Shown here: in pieces, positions 22,691-34,390 of the stretch
Position numbering within the stretch: position 1 is the stretch's first letter
Layout: each line of letters begins with the position of its first letter
Assembly: GCA_008933995.1 (NCBI GenBank)
Contig: WARS01000012.1
Coordinates: 744,001-808,000, forward strand
Direction of reading: 5' to 3'
Length of the DNA: 64,000 nucleotides
Source of the DNA: Datnioides undecimradiatus
Lineage: Eukaryota > Chordata > Actinopteri > Lobotiformes > Datnioididae
Position numbers and translations under genes: made by a program
The notes under the pieces: model-generated
Told to the model about the DNA's origin: nothing
The model's database searches: none
Seen by the model: only the letters and a program-made list of their open reading frames with translations

Positions 22691-23695
22691 AAAACTTAAA
22701 TTTAGAATGCGTGTGCGCAGTATTCTGTCGCTGCGCACTTCATCTTTGTCAGACGCGCTTTGCTTTCGTCTCGGATCAGCTTCATTTTGTGTGCTGCTGT
22801 GTTCTGATCTGTTGTTTCCGTCCAAAACGACTGCGAGTCATCGTGCAGGGTTTGCTGTTGGACAGCTAATTAGTGCTCGTGGAGGGCGCGCTGCGAGGTC
22901 GAGAAGCCGTTCTCAGTGTTTTCACTACAGCTTGTTGCTCGATGTCGGGCAGCGATGGAGGCCATTTTTAAAACAGTCTGATTATGTGTCTAAAAGTGGA
23001 TCAGATAAGGAAGAAACTACAGGAACCATATTGATTAAACGCATATTTCTTCATCTTTTACACAGATGAATGAACGGTTCGAATAAAGACTGATACTGAA
23101 TTCATGCAATGTCAGATGTATGGGATAAAACTTATTATTCCAACATGGGAGTTAACCTCAGCTTTGTTTTCATTTTACATGCATGAAGCCAACATGTTTA
23201 ATCAAATATAAACAAAAGCTAAAGGCCATGTAGCTGTTTCCGTTGAACTGCCCATGATCATAACTTATTCCGCTGCTTATTTTGGCTGTTTTTCACACTT
23301 TTGCAGTTCTTATCACCAATTAAAGACATTAAAGACTCCCCAAACTGTCCCTATTCTCACAATTACACTTTGCTGTTTGTGTATTATATAAATATGGGGT
23401 GATGAATAAGCATAGCTGTTCTCAAAAACCCGTGCTGCTTACAGTCCGACTGAGACCCGTGGTGTCATGGTGCATCGTCTGTCTTTTGCCTTTTGGATGT
23501 TTCTCTTCACGCGCTCCCTCTTATCAGGAAACTGATTTGGCCGTCCACTTCCATGCTTCTCTTGTATCCCGTCGGTGCCCATTTTGTCAAGCTAAGTGCT
23601 CAAATTGAGCCATTTTGTCTCACTTTAAAATAAACCAACATCTATTATGGTGATCTTTCATTCAAAGCTCCTTTACCTCTCACCTCCACCTCTCT
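22691..23695. other. Non-coding, nothing specific seen
   Basis: Overlapping frames on plus strand (22672-22869 and 22707-23069, up to 120 codons) share no domain I know. AT-rich 23090-23400. No repeats assigned. Confidence 0.5.
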
Positions 23696-23970
23696 CTCCG
23701 TATCCTCTTCCCTCTCTTCCCCCCGACTTGCCCTGGCCCCCAAGAATTGCATGGTGGGTAACCTTGTGAGGGCTCGCCTCTCCACTCCAGGCTTGTCAGC
23801 CCCAATCTGCAGTCATTTGGTGTGAAATGTGCGCCTTGGTCCAGGGCTCTCAAGGTCAGGGCCTGGTAATTGATGTTGCTTATTCATCTGTTTCCTGTGT
23901 CTTTTCTCCCTCCTTACACAGCGGCCTTTGTTTGGATAAATTGTTTGAAGATTTACTGTAGTTCTTAAAG
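23696..23970. promoter_or_regulatory. Candidate conserved non-coding element
   Basis: Repeat-free block with GCCTGGTAATTGATGTTGC near 23861, CTTATTCATC and GGATAAATTG. TTACACAG at 23915-23922 looks like a splice acceptor, but a stop codon follows within six codons in the frame checked, so I do not call an exon. Confidence 0.28.
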
Positions 23971-24520
23971 GCCCTGAGAAGTGTCCCCCCTGCTGCCCAG
24001 GCTCAATGTCCCTGCCTCACTGGAGGCCCAGAGCTGATGACACACTGCTGGTCTTGGACAAAGGCCTGTTTTTCTAAGACAAGATGGAGGGAGCATCTCC
24101 CTGCATAACAATCGAGGCAAGACTTGAATGGGACTTACAGTCAGTCTCGTGGGCTCTAAATCAAGATTAAAATGGTTCGTAAAACAAAGGAAACGATTGA
24201 CTTCTTCATGCTTTTTTTTCCCCAAATGTGATAAAGTAGAAGGATAAATCGAGGGGTTTGTGCCACATCCAGACCAAAATTATATGCATATCAAAATTTC
24301 CTTCTCTTCTAAATTGCCTTTTCTTTGGCAGGAAATCTTGGCAGCTGTATAAACCTACATCATGTGCTACGAACATCTCTAAACTAGAGAGGGAAAAACT
24401 TTGAACGCGGGCTGAAGTGAATCTCCTACGAGCACGAAAAGTATCTGTATCGTCATTTCTCGAGCCTCCGCAGCGCCGCGCGCCCTTGATGGCTGTCACC
24501 CAAGGTGCAGATAAACAATG
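23971..24520. other. Non-coding, nothing specific seen
   Basis: Minus-strand frames of 86 and 97 codons overlap here without recognisable domains. A short CpG-rich word (CGCAGCGCCGCGCGCC) sits near 24470. Confidence 0.5.
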
Positions 24521-24740
24521 GGCTCATTTGAAAACAAAGAAATGATTATGGGGGGACGTTTAATCCCAGCTTGACATGTCAGCAGGCTGCATGGGCGACA
24601 GCTTTCAAGAGAGGCTTTGAAGTGGCAATCTTTTCAGATTCTTGGCTCATTACACAATAAAGAACGCTTCACATGTAACTGAAGTGGGCTGGGAAATGAT
24701 GGTTAATGATGTTTATGGGCTCCTTGACTTGCAAGTGAAT
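24521..24740. promoter_or_regulatory. Candidate conserved non-coding element
   Basis: AACAATGGGC (SOX-type ACAATG), AAATGATTATGG, ACGTTTAATCCCAG (TAATCC, OTX-type), TTGACATGTCAGCAGG, and GATGGTTAATGATG in 200 bases, no repeats. Among the cleaner blocks in the window; inferred. Confidence 0.38.
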
Positions 24741-25499
24741 TTACAGGCTTGGTCGTCATGTGGCTCACTGGTTCTCTTTTTTAACAAGATATTTTTAGGT
24801 ATTTTTGTATCTATTGGATAGGGACAGCTGGAGAAACACGAGGAGGGAGGAGGGAAGACATGCAGCAAAGGGCACAGGTACAAACTTGGGCATCTTCCTA
24901 GGATAAACACTCAACTCGAATACATGGCACTGCCAGGTTGATGCTCGTAGCTGGTTGCTTTTAAATAACAGAGCGGCAACAGGAAACATCTCAGTTGCTC
25001 GAGACCTTTAAGTTGATGTACCAACTCAGAAATCCAAACTATCCAAGCTATGGTTATCACTGAAAGTCTGTCAAATTGAGGCTTTTACATTTTGAAGAAA
25101 GATGACCCAATGTGTCATGATTCCGGCTTCTGGAGGCATAAAAACATTTATACTCTAACCAAGAACATTTGTGATGTTTTCTAAACCAGGCAAGAGTGGA
25201 AACAGTTGTCCGCTGTGACATTTAAATGTACAAACTCTGGTCAAACTGACTTTTTTTTGGTTACCTCTGCTTGTGGCCGAGTCTTAGAAACCTTTCTTTC
25301 TCCAGATGTGTCAAACACCTACAATGGCTTCCTGCCGGCAATAAGTTGGGCATTTCACTCCTTTATCACCCCCAAACAATTGTCCTAATCTCCTTGATCA
25401 TGCTCTGTGAAAAAGTGGGGAGGAATGTGAGTGACGTGCCCACGGTAAACATAGGAAATGCACCTGTGAGGACAATGTGTTGTGGAGGAACAAAAAAAA
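24741..25499. other. Non-coding, nothing specific seen
   Basis: Short frames up to 92 codons, no domains. No repeat family assigned. Confidence 0.5.
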
Positions 25500-25560
25500 A
25501 TGCACACAAGGCAGCTGGAAACCTTTTAATTAGTGCTAATTACCTTTAGCAGAGGAACGT
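25500..25560. promoter_or_regulatory. Inverted homeodomain-type double site
   Basis: TAATTAGTGCTAATTA at 25527-25542 is a perfect 7-bp inverted repeat with a 2-base spacer, consisting of two TAATTA cores in opposite orientation. Paired-class homeodomains are known to bind inverted TAAT sites (usually spaced 2-3 bases between half-sites); whether this wider arrangement is bound is unknown. Confidence 0.4.
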
Positions 25561-26155
25561 CGGGAGGCTTGAAAGGATTTGTGTCAGCGCGTGAGAGATC
25601 AAAGATTGAGGCGGTCACGTTTTGTTCTGCTGAGTCAAAAACTAATAAGGAGGGTGATAATGGGGCCCGGGAGAATGACAACCCAGGTGGTGGTGCGTTT
25701 AATCCCCATTCAAGCCTACTTCTAGTTAAACAATCGGATGGTTTAATTTTCAGTTATTCTTTCAAGAATCAACTTTTACGCTGATGGAAGATCTTCAGTA
25801 AGACATTATCAAGGCTATACACACATAAATGCAAATGAGTCAAGAGCTAAATGGTCTAAAGGTAGGTTTTAAAAAAAAAAATCACATTAAGATTTATATT
25901 TAAAGGTGATGGAAGCTATTTCTGTATTCATTATTCAAGCATAAAATGATTAAACAGTACCGGGATGTCAGGTAAGCCTGTCAGCCGGCGAGTTTCATTT
26001 TTATGATTGTATAAGCCAGAGGGTCAGCAAGCTTTTCAGTCACAACCCATCAACCCAACCCGTGTGATGGTATCTGCAAGTTTTTCTGGAGGTGGGTCAA
26101 ATCTAGCTTAAAAGTCGGTCCCCTTCACATCCAATTCACCGTCACATTCTTACCT
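25561..26155. other. Non-coding, one octamer
   Basis: A perfect ATGCAAAT octamer is at 25829-25836. An A11 tract near 25870-25880. An 83-codon frame without domains crosses 25533-25784. Confidence 0.5.
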
Positions 26156-26390
26156 ACAGGCAACCTCTGCTGAGCCCCGGTCATTAATCAAAGCGGAGTG
26201 CTGTCCTGACCTCAGCCCCTTCCCTTTGAAGTGCTCTGTCCTCTGCAGCATGAGGAAATCATTTGCTGCCTGATTCAATGAGCCATCAGTCGAGCCAGCA
26301 GACCTAATGACATGTGAGAATATTAACCTCCTACCACCAAGAGTGCTGCTGCTTGGGAAGCAGTCTATTATTCATCCCAGGTTTTACTCA
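26156..26390. promoter_or_regulatory. Candidate conserved non-coding element
   Basis: CCGGTCATTAATCAAAGCGG near 26178, CCTGATTCAATGAGCC, GACCTAATGACATGTG and TCTATTATTCATCC. Repeat-free; inferred. Confidence 0.3.
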
Positions 26391-27655
26391 AACCCTTTTC
26401 GCAGGTCTGCCTCTCTGTTAAACCCTCGTACAGAAACTGCCACCATGCAGGCATCCAGCGCTTAATGCTGAAAAAACAGTTATTTCGCTATCATTAAGAA
26501 TAATGCGGTATTAGATTGTACCACTGTATTTGATTAAAACTAAATTATTTTGGCAAACATTTATACAACACTCATTTTTTAAAGATATTTTAACTCACGC
26601 TGACAACAAAATTGAAATTAGTGATGCATAAGTGGTTGTTTACATCATTAATGTTGCATCTGACAACAAAATCAGACAACAAACGCAGAAAACGATCATT
26701 TTACATCATCCAGACCAACTATTCAACTATCATACAGCTGAAACTGGTGAGAATTCATTTTCAATTGTATGGTGTAGTGAACTGTAGCGCGTAGCATAGC
26801 ATGTAGCAACGGCGTTGCCTTTGAAGGTACAGGCTGTGATCCACATGTAAACAAACAGCTCAATACTGGAGCCTCTGTTGCTCCAATATTGGCTGACAGA
26901 CAACGAAACCTATGTCTTGTGTCACATGTATATTTAATAGCGTTGTTTACATTTGTAATTTTTGTAAAACAAAACCAAATTTTTCAATTCTAATCAGTTG
27001 TTGCACACACAAATCATGATTTTCCAACATCGGATCATTGTCTCGAGTCACGCGTCCGAATTTAGCTCAAATTTATGTGTTTTTAAAAAAAGCAAGTATG
27101 GAGGCTTTAACCAACAATGTCATGTCTTTTTAAATGAAGGTAAAAAGCCTTATATTTTTACGACCGCGCTCCTCCGTGCCATTCATTATAGTTTCCTATC
27201 TCGACAGGCAATCTGTACTGAGAAGCATCCAGTCCATTACACACATATGAGGCCCATCACTCCTGCAGTATTGACAAATTCATCAGGCATTTTTCGCTCT
27301 GCTCCCCGAGCAGAATTTAGATTCGACTGCCATTCCCAACCCAGAACGGCCTTGTTTGAATACAAACATGACTTCTCCACTCCCGAGCTAGTTGGGAGCT
27401 CTTACAGTGATGAGCCATTACCTGTCAGCGGTTAGAGCACGGCCTCGAGTTTACACTGATTTGTCAAGTACAACACAGCATTGAGGAGAAATCCATCCAG
27501 CATTACTCGAGGCAGGAAAAGACAAGACTGCTGTTTTATTGCACGCTGACAATGAAGGCTTAAAACACAATATGAGCCGCCAATTTACAAGAGGTGGTGC
27601 AATACAAAGTGGCCCAAAATTTGGACCTGGTTTATTGTTTAAACCTGCAGAGTTG
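26391..27655. other. Non-coding; AT-rich with a foldback
   Basis: 26490-27000 is AT-rich. An imperfect foldback (CAATACTGGAG 26861-26871 with CTCCAATATTG 26881-26891, one mismatch) lies between forkhead-type words TGTAAACAAAC near 26846 and GTTGTTTACAT near 26942. A 145-codon frame (26998-27435) has no recognisable domain. Confidence 0.45.
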
Positions 27656-27659
27656 GGGT

Positions 27660-27770
27660 TTTTTGCCACTTGGGGGCAGCAAAAACAAGCTGTAAGCACA
27701 AGTGACTTATTATCACTTCTTAAGTTGATCTAATAAAGTTGTTAGCGAACAGTCGGCTGTTTTCTCCTTT
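27660..27770 (+). mobile_element. Family C dispersed repeat, fragment
   Basis: GGGGCAGCAAAAACAAGCTG, TAAGCACAAGTGACTTATTA, TTAAGTTGATCTAATAAAG and TTGTTAGCGAACAGTC align in order with the copy at 49670-49965. The family is familiar from fish genomes by memory. This copy ends where the 49670 copy continues. Confidence 0.68.
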
Positions 27771-28769
27771 TGCGTTCACGACAATGATGCCTTTTTTCAC
27801 AAATATATGTAATTTGAGACAACACTATTATAAAAACATTGACTGTAGCTCCTTATAGTCATTTATAATGCATGCATGCCGATCATTTTCTAGTTCTAGC
27901 CCTTTAAAATATGCTGTTTGTCTTTAAGCTGAGCAACTTGATTGCATCACCCCGAGCTGTGGCCAATGTGTACACTATTTGTTGCGCAATTAATGTTGTA
28001 GCTGTTCCCGGACCTGTTTTGAAGTACCTAGATTCATGGAGATGGCAAACGTCAGACCCATTTCAGCTGCTCGTATACATTATCTGTTCATCACTGTCAA
28101 AAATCAAGGCTGCCTTACTCCTTGTCACATACAGTAGTGGAGAAGCCTGGACTGACACCAAGTGGAATCAATTCTGACAAGTGATAAAAAAGTGTTTTGG
28201 CATGTTACGGGCCTTGTAGGCTGGCCTTAGTACCCCACGGTCACAGGTTGAGGACATCCGACCTGAAATGCATGCAAACTAATGGCCGGCATGACTGACA
28301 TTTCCACCGATGAGCCCAAAGTGTTCGTCCGTTGTCAGCAGGAGTTTATCAATAGGCACGTCCGCATATGCAGTCGTCTATCGATCCATCCATCTCTGTC
28401 CGCCCGTCTCTGCATCACTGTAGCTGTCTGTTGTCATTCAGTGGGTTGGCTGTGAGCAGAGATGGCTGCAGGAGCCTCAATTTGCAATCCTTCCACCTTG
28501 GGGAAGGGATTTAGAATAATGGCGGCGTCATTTTGCGACATCATGTTAAGATCTCACCTGACCTTGATGTTTTGGATGCTGAAAATATAAATTTTCTTTA
28601 TTTAGCAGTCAACTTCACAGTTTTAGCACCTTATAAACATACAAGTAGATGCTGTGAAGTGTATTTGCCTTATCAGGAGTCTTTGTCATCACTGTTGACA
28701 TCATTAATAGATGCAAGGTAGCCAGGTCTCGGTTGCACCGCCCTTCCATGGAGACTGACTCACTGCACT
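27771..28769. other. Non-coding, nothing specific seen
   Basis: Short frames up to 88 codons without domains. AATGCATGCATGCC near 27868 is a small palindromic word. No gene. Confidence 0.5.
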
Positions 28770-29430
28770 GAGTGTTTTGGTAACAAGGCCCCAGGTTAAT
28801 TGCGGCGAGTACCGGAGGCCTTGCCCCTCCAGATAACGCGAAGCTTTAGAGCAGCGAGATGCTTTGTGATTAGAGAAAGGGACCAGGTAGGTGACTGAGG
28901 TGAGGATAAAGAAGCCAGATCAGGTCTCTGGGGAGAGAAAGGTGCGAGTCTGCGGGGGATTGAGGTAAACAAGATTGTACCTGTGAGGGAGATAGAAGCT
29001 GCTGCTGCTGCCCCCGGGTCATTATCGCCCTAAGAGCAGGAAGCAGAAGGCACACGAACACAACTCAGTGCTTATCAATGTCCAGGGGATAATAGGGTTA
29101 CTATTTTGCCCTAAACTGTCAGCCAGTCAAAGCAATTTTTCATGATGAGCAGACGTTCAGGGGCGACAAGGAGTAAGTGAAAATTGAATTAATGAAACGA
29201 CGGCATTAATGCAACGAAGGAGCCAGATAATAACTTCATCCCATTTGGCTAATCAGTGTTATTCAGCGCACATATATGTAAATCATTCTCAGAAATGAAT
29301 TGCAATGACAGGTTCATTGCCAATATATTATTATTACACCTATAGCATTAAACCTGGCTCGGGCCGCAGCTCCCATGGCAGTGAATTTAGCTGATTAAAT
29401 CACTGGGTGCACACAGCAGTGGTGACACGA
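28770..29430. promoter_or_regulatory. Candidate conserved non-coding element cluster
   Basis: The right half (29180-29420) is motif-dense: AATTGAATTAATGAAACG, CGGCATTAATGC, TTTGGCTAATCAGTG, CAATGACAGG, TATAGCATTAAACC, and AGCTGATTAAATCAC. A hairpin lies at 29299-29324. The left half (28790-28880) carries GGTTAATTGCGG and TTTGTGATTAGAG. Function is inferred. Confidence 0.36.
29299..29324. other. Small hairpin inside the CNE-like block
   Basis: ATTGCAATGA (29299-29308) pairs with TCATTGCCAAT (29314-29324) with one bulged base around a 5-base loop. Confidence 0.45.
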
Positions 29431-29816
29431 AAACAACAATTAATAAGCCAACCCCCAGTGCACAGCGGCTCCATTTTAACCAGGCTGCTAATAACATTAC
29501 ATGGCAAAAATATCCTAATCAGACAAGTGAAAAGGGATTTGGAAAGCAATTTGATTTTCTTCCTTAGTATGTGCAGCCAGTTTCTATATTATATAAGAAC
29601 TTCATTTGTATGAATATTCATACATTTTGCTTGATATTGTATTATAACTTATGCTAAAGAGGCTGCACGCTTTATGTAAAGTGGAGATAAGAGTTCTGCT
29701 TTTACTTTTTTTTGTGCTGTTTATCTTGACAGCTTTCCCTCTTTATCTCATTTGTATCCTCACCCCCTTTTTCCCTCCCCCCTCTTGGAAACCATCCCCC
29801 CTTTTCCCTCTCTCGT
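29431..29816. other. Non-coding, pyrimidine-rich toward the end
   Basis: 29690-29816 is rich in T and C, leading into the AC repeat. No gene. Confidence 0.55.
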
Positions 29817-29847
29817 ACACACACGCGCACACACACACACACACACA
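29817..29847. repeat. (AC)n microsatellite, imperfect
   Basis: AC units with a GCGC interruption near 29825. It produces the His-Thr string in two overlapping chance frames. Confidence 0.92.
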
Positions 29848-29859
29848 ATCACTCACAAA

Positions 29860-30140
29860 GAATGCACATTAAAAAGGATTTGTTCCCCAAAGAAGGTCGG
29901 CATTTGTAAGGCTACTGACAGATTTAAGTGTCAATTAAGTTGATGTACAGTGGGCACATTATCATACAAGGTTGTCAGCCGCGGCCATTTGAGGGAAACA
30001 AATACCCGGAGCTTTACACCTTCCACGGCTTGAACTTTGTATGGACCCACAGTTGCAATGAATGTCACAGTCAATCATTTATCCAGTTGGCAAGCTTTCC
30101 GTTGGGGAGCACGAGATCAAGTCATTTTATACAAATAATA
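29860..30140. promoter_or_regulatory. Candidate conserved non-coding element
   Basis: GCTACTGACAGATTTAAGTG, GTGTCAATTAAGTTG near 29928, CACATTATCATAC, and GTCACAGTCAATCATTTATC near 30064 in repeat-free DNA. TALE-type TGACAG with nearby AT cores; inferred. Confidence 0.33.
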
Positions 30141-33019
30141 ACCACAAAAAAATCTGGATTCCAAAATGCTTTGTCATATTCAGTGACGAGGTCCCATCCC
30201 TGGCCTGTTTGGAGGTCCTAAACTCGTTACTGGGTGGGGGGAAAATTATACCTCTGCACAAGGATGATGGATGACAAGTTAAATTTGTGTCCAGGGACTG
30301 AAGGTGAATGGTGACAGAGGTATTTATCTTGAGAATGGAGGTTGGGGTCAGGCGAGGCTGGGTGCCTTAAGGCACAAGACATTGACAAATTTATCCAGTG
30401 GACCCCATTGCTTGGGCCTTTTCTTTGTTTTGAATCCTTGCCACTCGCTAAGTGACCCACATCGCTCATGCTGCCAATGTGTAAAGAATACCCCGCCATG
30501 CCAGGCATCCCACCTCTGCTGATGCTTGTAGTTCATTCTTCTGCGAGGCCTAAATCTTTGAATCCCGTTTGTTTGGGGTATTTGGGAACTGTTTGATTCT
30601 GGGTCACCAGGTTAATTTGATTTCTCAAAGTTACAGAGAGCATCGGAAAATTCTTAAATGAGAAAGTTTTACTCCTCTGTTCGGCTCCTCAGCTCAGTCT
30701 GAGATCTTTGAATTCCACCTTAAACATGCTTAAGATGCATAAATCGCGGTGACTGTTTTCCTGCGTCACCCTCAGTGGTGTTTGCTGAGGCAGAGGACAG
30801 TGTTTACATGTGTCTGTATGGGAGATATGCTATAGAGAGATAGGGGTGAGCACCAGAGACCTCTAGTGGACACTGAAGAAGCCTTATGAGGGTTAACAAG
30901 GAATCCATTATACCTCTGTACAGCTCATAAAACTTACTTACAGTCACTGTTTGTTAGCAACCATTTCTAAAGCTAATTTTAATGAGACATTTGTATCAGA
31001 AAGGAAAACAGCTGTGTATTTCAACAATTTGTACTTATTCGTTTGTATGTTGTAAGAGTGCTGTTACTGTAATGCACACAGTATCAGTCATTTAGTTTTT
31101 TTGACATTTGCTACAAGACCATAGAGATTTTTATTATATTACATTATGATATTATGAAGAATTGGCTCAATAATAGACAATTAACATAGCGGTCAATGGT
31201 TTGAACTGTTAAGATGCTGTGCTGTAAATACTGTAAAACACAGGAATAATCATAAACTTACAGTGTGGATGTAAGTGCGTGATTGTTGATGATCAACTTT
31301 GCATATTTTAACAGATTTTGCAAAGAGTACTCGTCATTGTCTGGAGCTCAGGGTTAACATGTCACATGGACATACAGGATATGGAGCACAGAGTGTTCAA
31401 AGTTAAACAAAAAAGGTGTTATAACATAAATAACAATGCATAGACTGTATAAATGGAACAATATGTTGTGAAATCAGTTTGGGAAATGATTAGGACTGAA
31501 CTAATTTTCATAAAAGCAGACATTTATTGAAACTCTTTTTACATTTTTTATTTATTGTTTACATTTTAAATGGAAAATGCCCTGTTTCAGAAACCGGTTT
31601 CTCTGTCACCGTGGTTTTATTTTAAATGCTTTGGTTTAATTTTACATTTGATATCATATAATCACTATTTATAACGGAAAAGGATTTGCCACCAGTCGCC
31701 AGTTGTTGAAGTTGCTAGCTTAAGAGAGGCTAAAATTGTCTGAAAGTGGAATAAAAATGTTGTTATATCATAAAAGACAACTTGATTATTTTAAAAATAA
31801 GAATACATTTCAATAATTTATTAAATTGTGCCACATTTTATTGGTAGACTTATATTTTTTTACACATTTCTTCCATATTTGCTCAATCGTATTGAACATT
31901 TAGCGCTTTAGAGCTCCATGGGTAACGGGTTCATTGTGAACGTAGCAACCTAGCCGAGGTAAATCTGTATTCCAGCACATTGTGTCTGTGGTTTTGTGTT
32001 TAAATACCAAGGGTCTCATTTTCCAATTAGGACAATGTATCAGTGATGGATACAATGTGAAGTGGTCATTTGTGTGTGCTTTGGAAGAAGTTTTCAGAGC
32101 CCTTTACAATCGCTAACCACTTTACCATGCTTCATCCATCATTTTGTCAACACCCTAATGTTTTGGACCTGTACAGCCTCGGCCCGCAGAGGAAAGTAAC
32201 ACAGACAAAGCAGTTGGTTGCTTTCACAACATGCCAAATTTTCAACCTATCTTGTACCTCCCTCCTTTTGTCCGTGACCACCATTTTGAACGGATTTGTG
32301 AATTTTGAATGGCAGGAAGTGGCTTAGAGGCCGAACAATATATGTGTCTGGAGTTCACGGTGTTATTCAAGCCGTTGTTCAATAGCTAACACCACACCGA
32401 AGGCTGCTGTTCTGATTTTCTTGTGCCTCTTTTGTTTCGATGACAGATGACTACATGCAACATGACGGGTATATTAAATTGACATTATGTCATATAGTTG
32501 GATACGCGTACAACATTAATGAAAGCTGATGCTATTGACTTTACGAAACTGCGTGATCAGCAGTTAAGCCATATTGTACCTCTACATTGTATTTCCTGTA
32601 TTGATTTCATGTCTGAAATAGTGCAGAAGAAGTTAAATTAAATGTTACATTCAAACATTGATTGTATTTTAAAATTTACAGAGCATACCTTAAGTTCAAG
32701 CAATTACTCAAATTCATTTATGCTCGGGCTGTGAGGTTTCAAAAGCTGTACCAGAAAATACATGAAAAAGGAACAATGCCATTAAAAAAATATAGAATGA
32801 CTTACTGTGTCATGTTAATTGACTGTTCAAAGTTTCTGAAGGGTGCCAGGACGGATCTATTCAAACTAAAACACTTCTGAGCCCTTTATATCCATTAACA
32901 ACCCTGGGCATTAATATGCTTTCAGACAGCCCTAGATAATGCTGCAAGCTTTTTCACCATGACTTATATTTACTTTAACCAGTCCCGCCCACCTTAAGTG
33001 CTGTTTTTAACAATGCAGG
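30141..33019. other. Non-coding; AT-rich centre
   Basis: 30141-30560 holds overlapping frames up to 97 codons without domains and a 14-bp palindrome GTGCCTTAAGGCAC at 30362-30375. From about 30900 to 32900 the sequence is markedly AT-rich with no repeat that I can name; ACCTCTAGTGGACACTG near 30859 resembles words found in fish repeats. No gene. Confidence 0.5.
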
Positions 33020-33300
33020 CACTATGAATCATTTACCATACAGGAATACCTTAAAGGAATCATTTGCTTTGGAGACATTTGTGGTTGGTTTGATGCTGAC
33101 GAAAGGCATTATCTCCTGAGTGACAGCGTCGCGGGGTCCTCTGATGCAATATTTATTATATGTCACATAGCCGTGCATTAGGACAAGAATGGCCCATTGT
33201 TTCTGTGATGTGGACAAGGGGCTGACAATGCTTGGGCACGGGCAGGCCAGAGATATTTGAGCCAAAGCAAACATGAACTTACGGTCACCGTACAAAGCAT
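33020..33300. promoter_or_regulatory. Candidate conserved non-coding element
   Basis: Repeat-free block with GAATCATTTACC, GAATCATTTGC, AATATTTATTATATGTCAC, and CCCATTGTTTCTG (SOX-type CATTGTT) near 33192. An 88-codon minus-strand frame spans it without a known domain. Inferred. Confidence 0.3.
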
Positions 33301-33497
33301 GCAGGAAAGTTTGGTTATTTCGTTTTTCTCATCAAAATAGATAAATAAAAGCGGATGATTAATCGTGCACTCAGTGGTGTGGTAAGTATTCAGAGCCTTC
33401 ACCAAAGTAAAAGTAGCAAAACTCAGTGTTGCAAACACCCTAGTCCTAAAATTTGCTGAAAATTAGAGATAATTATCATCACGGAAGGATGGCCTAC

Positions 33498-33575
33498 ATG
33501 ATTGTTTGATTAATTTTGAAAATTAATCAATTAATCAACATTTACCCTCAGTTTCTGAACCAAAGAAAACTCTTC
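33498..33575. repeat. Possible family A fragment with 25-bp palindrome
   Basis: A perfect palindrome at 33506-33530 has 12-bp arms (TTGATTAATTTT) around a single G, followed by AATCAATTAATCAAC. The ATTAAT-rich inverted structure resembles the ends of family A, but the interior words of that family are missing. Confidence 0.45.
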
Positions 33576-33925
33576 GTACAGTGAAACACGTATCCCTGTG
33601 ATTCCTGTGATCTTAGTTTGTATTAATTATATGGTTTTGCATACAATATGGTTCATCCCACTTGTTCTCCGGTGGGTTTTGCGCTGTCTGGACGTCTCAT
33701 TTGCATAGTCTCACTTACTCAACTTGCTTGTTTCCAGCTCGTTTCCAACTCATTGTATTTTCCCTGCAGTGCACGCACTTTACACAGCCTCAGCAGAGGA
33801 GAAACTGCAAGCAAAGTGAAACGATCGCAACAGAGTCCAAATACCTTCGGAAGAAATCCAAAATGTCATGTGAGCAGACTGGCTGTGGGACTGGTCCTGC
33901 GTTCTTGCTCGGGCAAATGATCCCT
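33576..33925. other. Non-coding, one octamer
   Basis: An inverted octamer ATTTGCAT is at 33699-33706. Two overlapping plus-strand frames (90 and 99 codons) lack domains. Confidence 0.5.
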
Positions 33926-34390
33926 GTAACTTCTAGCGTTCTCATAGGCCTGAGTAATTGAGATGTGTAATAACTGTGACAGAGGGCATTATCTGACCCA
34001 TTTTCCTTTTCTTCTCACATTGCTTTGTTTATACATGCCTTCCTGTCATAATCCCTTACAAATCTCCAAAGTAAAAGCCCTTTGAAGAAATTGCCTCTCG
34101 TAGCGTGATATCCCGACTAAAGGAGTTCTTTTTAATGACCAGGATCTGACCTCATTTCATATGCATAAGCCTACATCAAAGTAGACAGCATCCGTCCAGT
34201 CTGTGCAGCGTTCTCCCACTTGACAGTCTTTCACATTGGAGCGACAAAGCACATACATGGAGCTTGTAATTGCTTAATTAGTTTCAGGCCGTGCAGTTTT
34301 ACCTTGCGTTGACCTTGTATGAGGAGGACCACCGCTCCCCTCGAAGAAATGTATGATTTGATTGATTTACATTACCATTTTCCTCTTTCA
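33926..34390. promoter_or_regulatory. Candidate conserved non-coding element(s)
   Basis: CCTGAGTAATTGAGATG near 33949, CATAATCCCTTAC (TAATCCC), CATATGCATAAGCC near 34158, GTAATTGCTTAATTAG near 34266, and TTGATTGATTTAC near 34359. Long repeat-free run; could be two elements. Inferred. Confidence 0.35.

Noticed and set aside
23909-23950. Splice acceptor-like TTACACAG followed by CGGCCTTTG
   Set aside because: The following sequence hits a stop within six codons in the frame checked and no donor with an open frame is visible.
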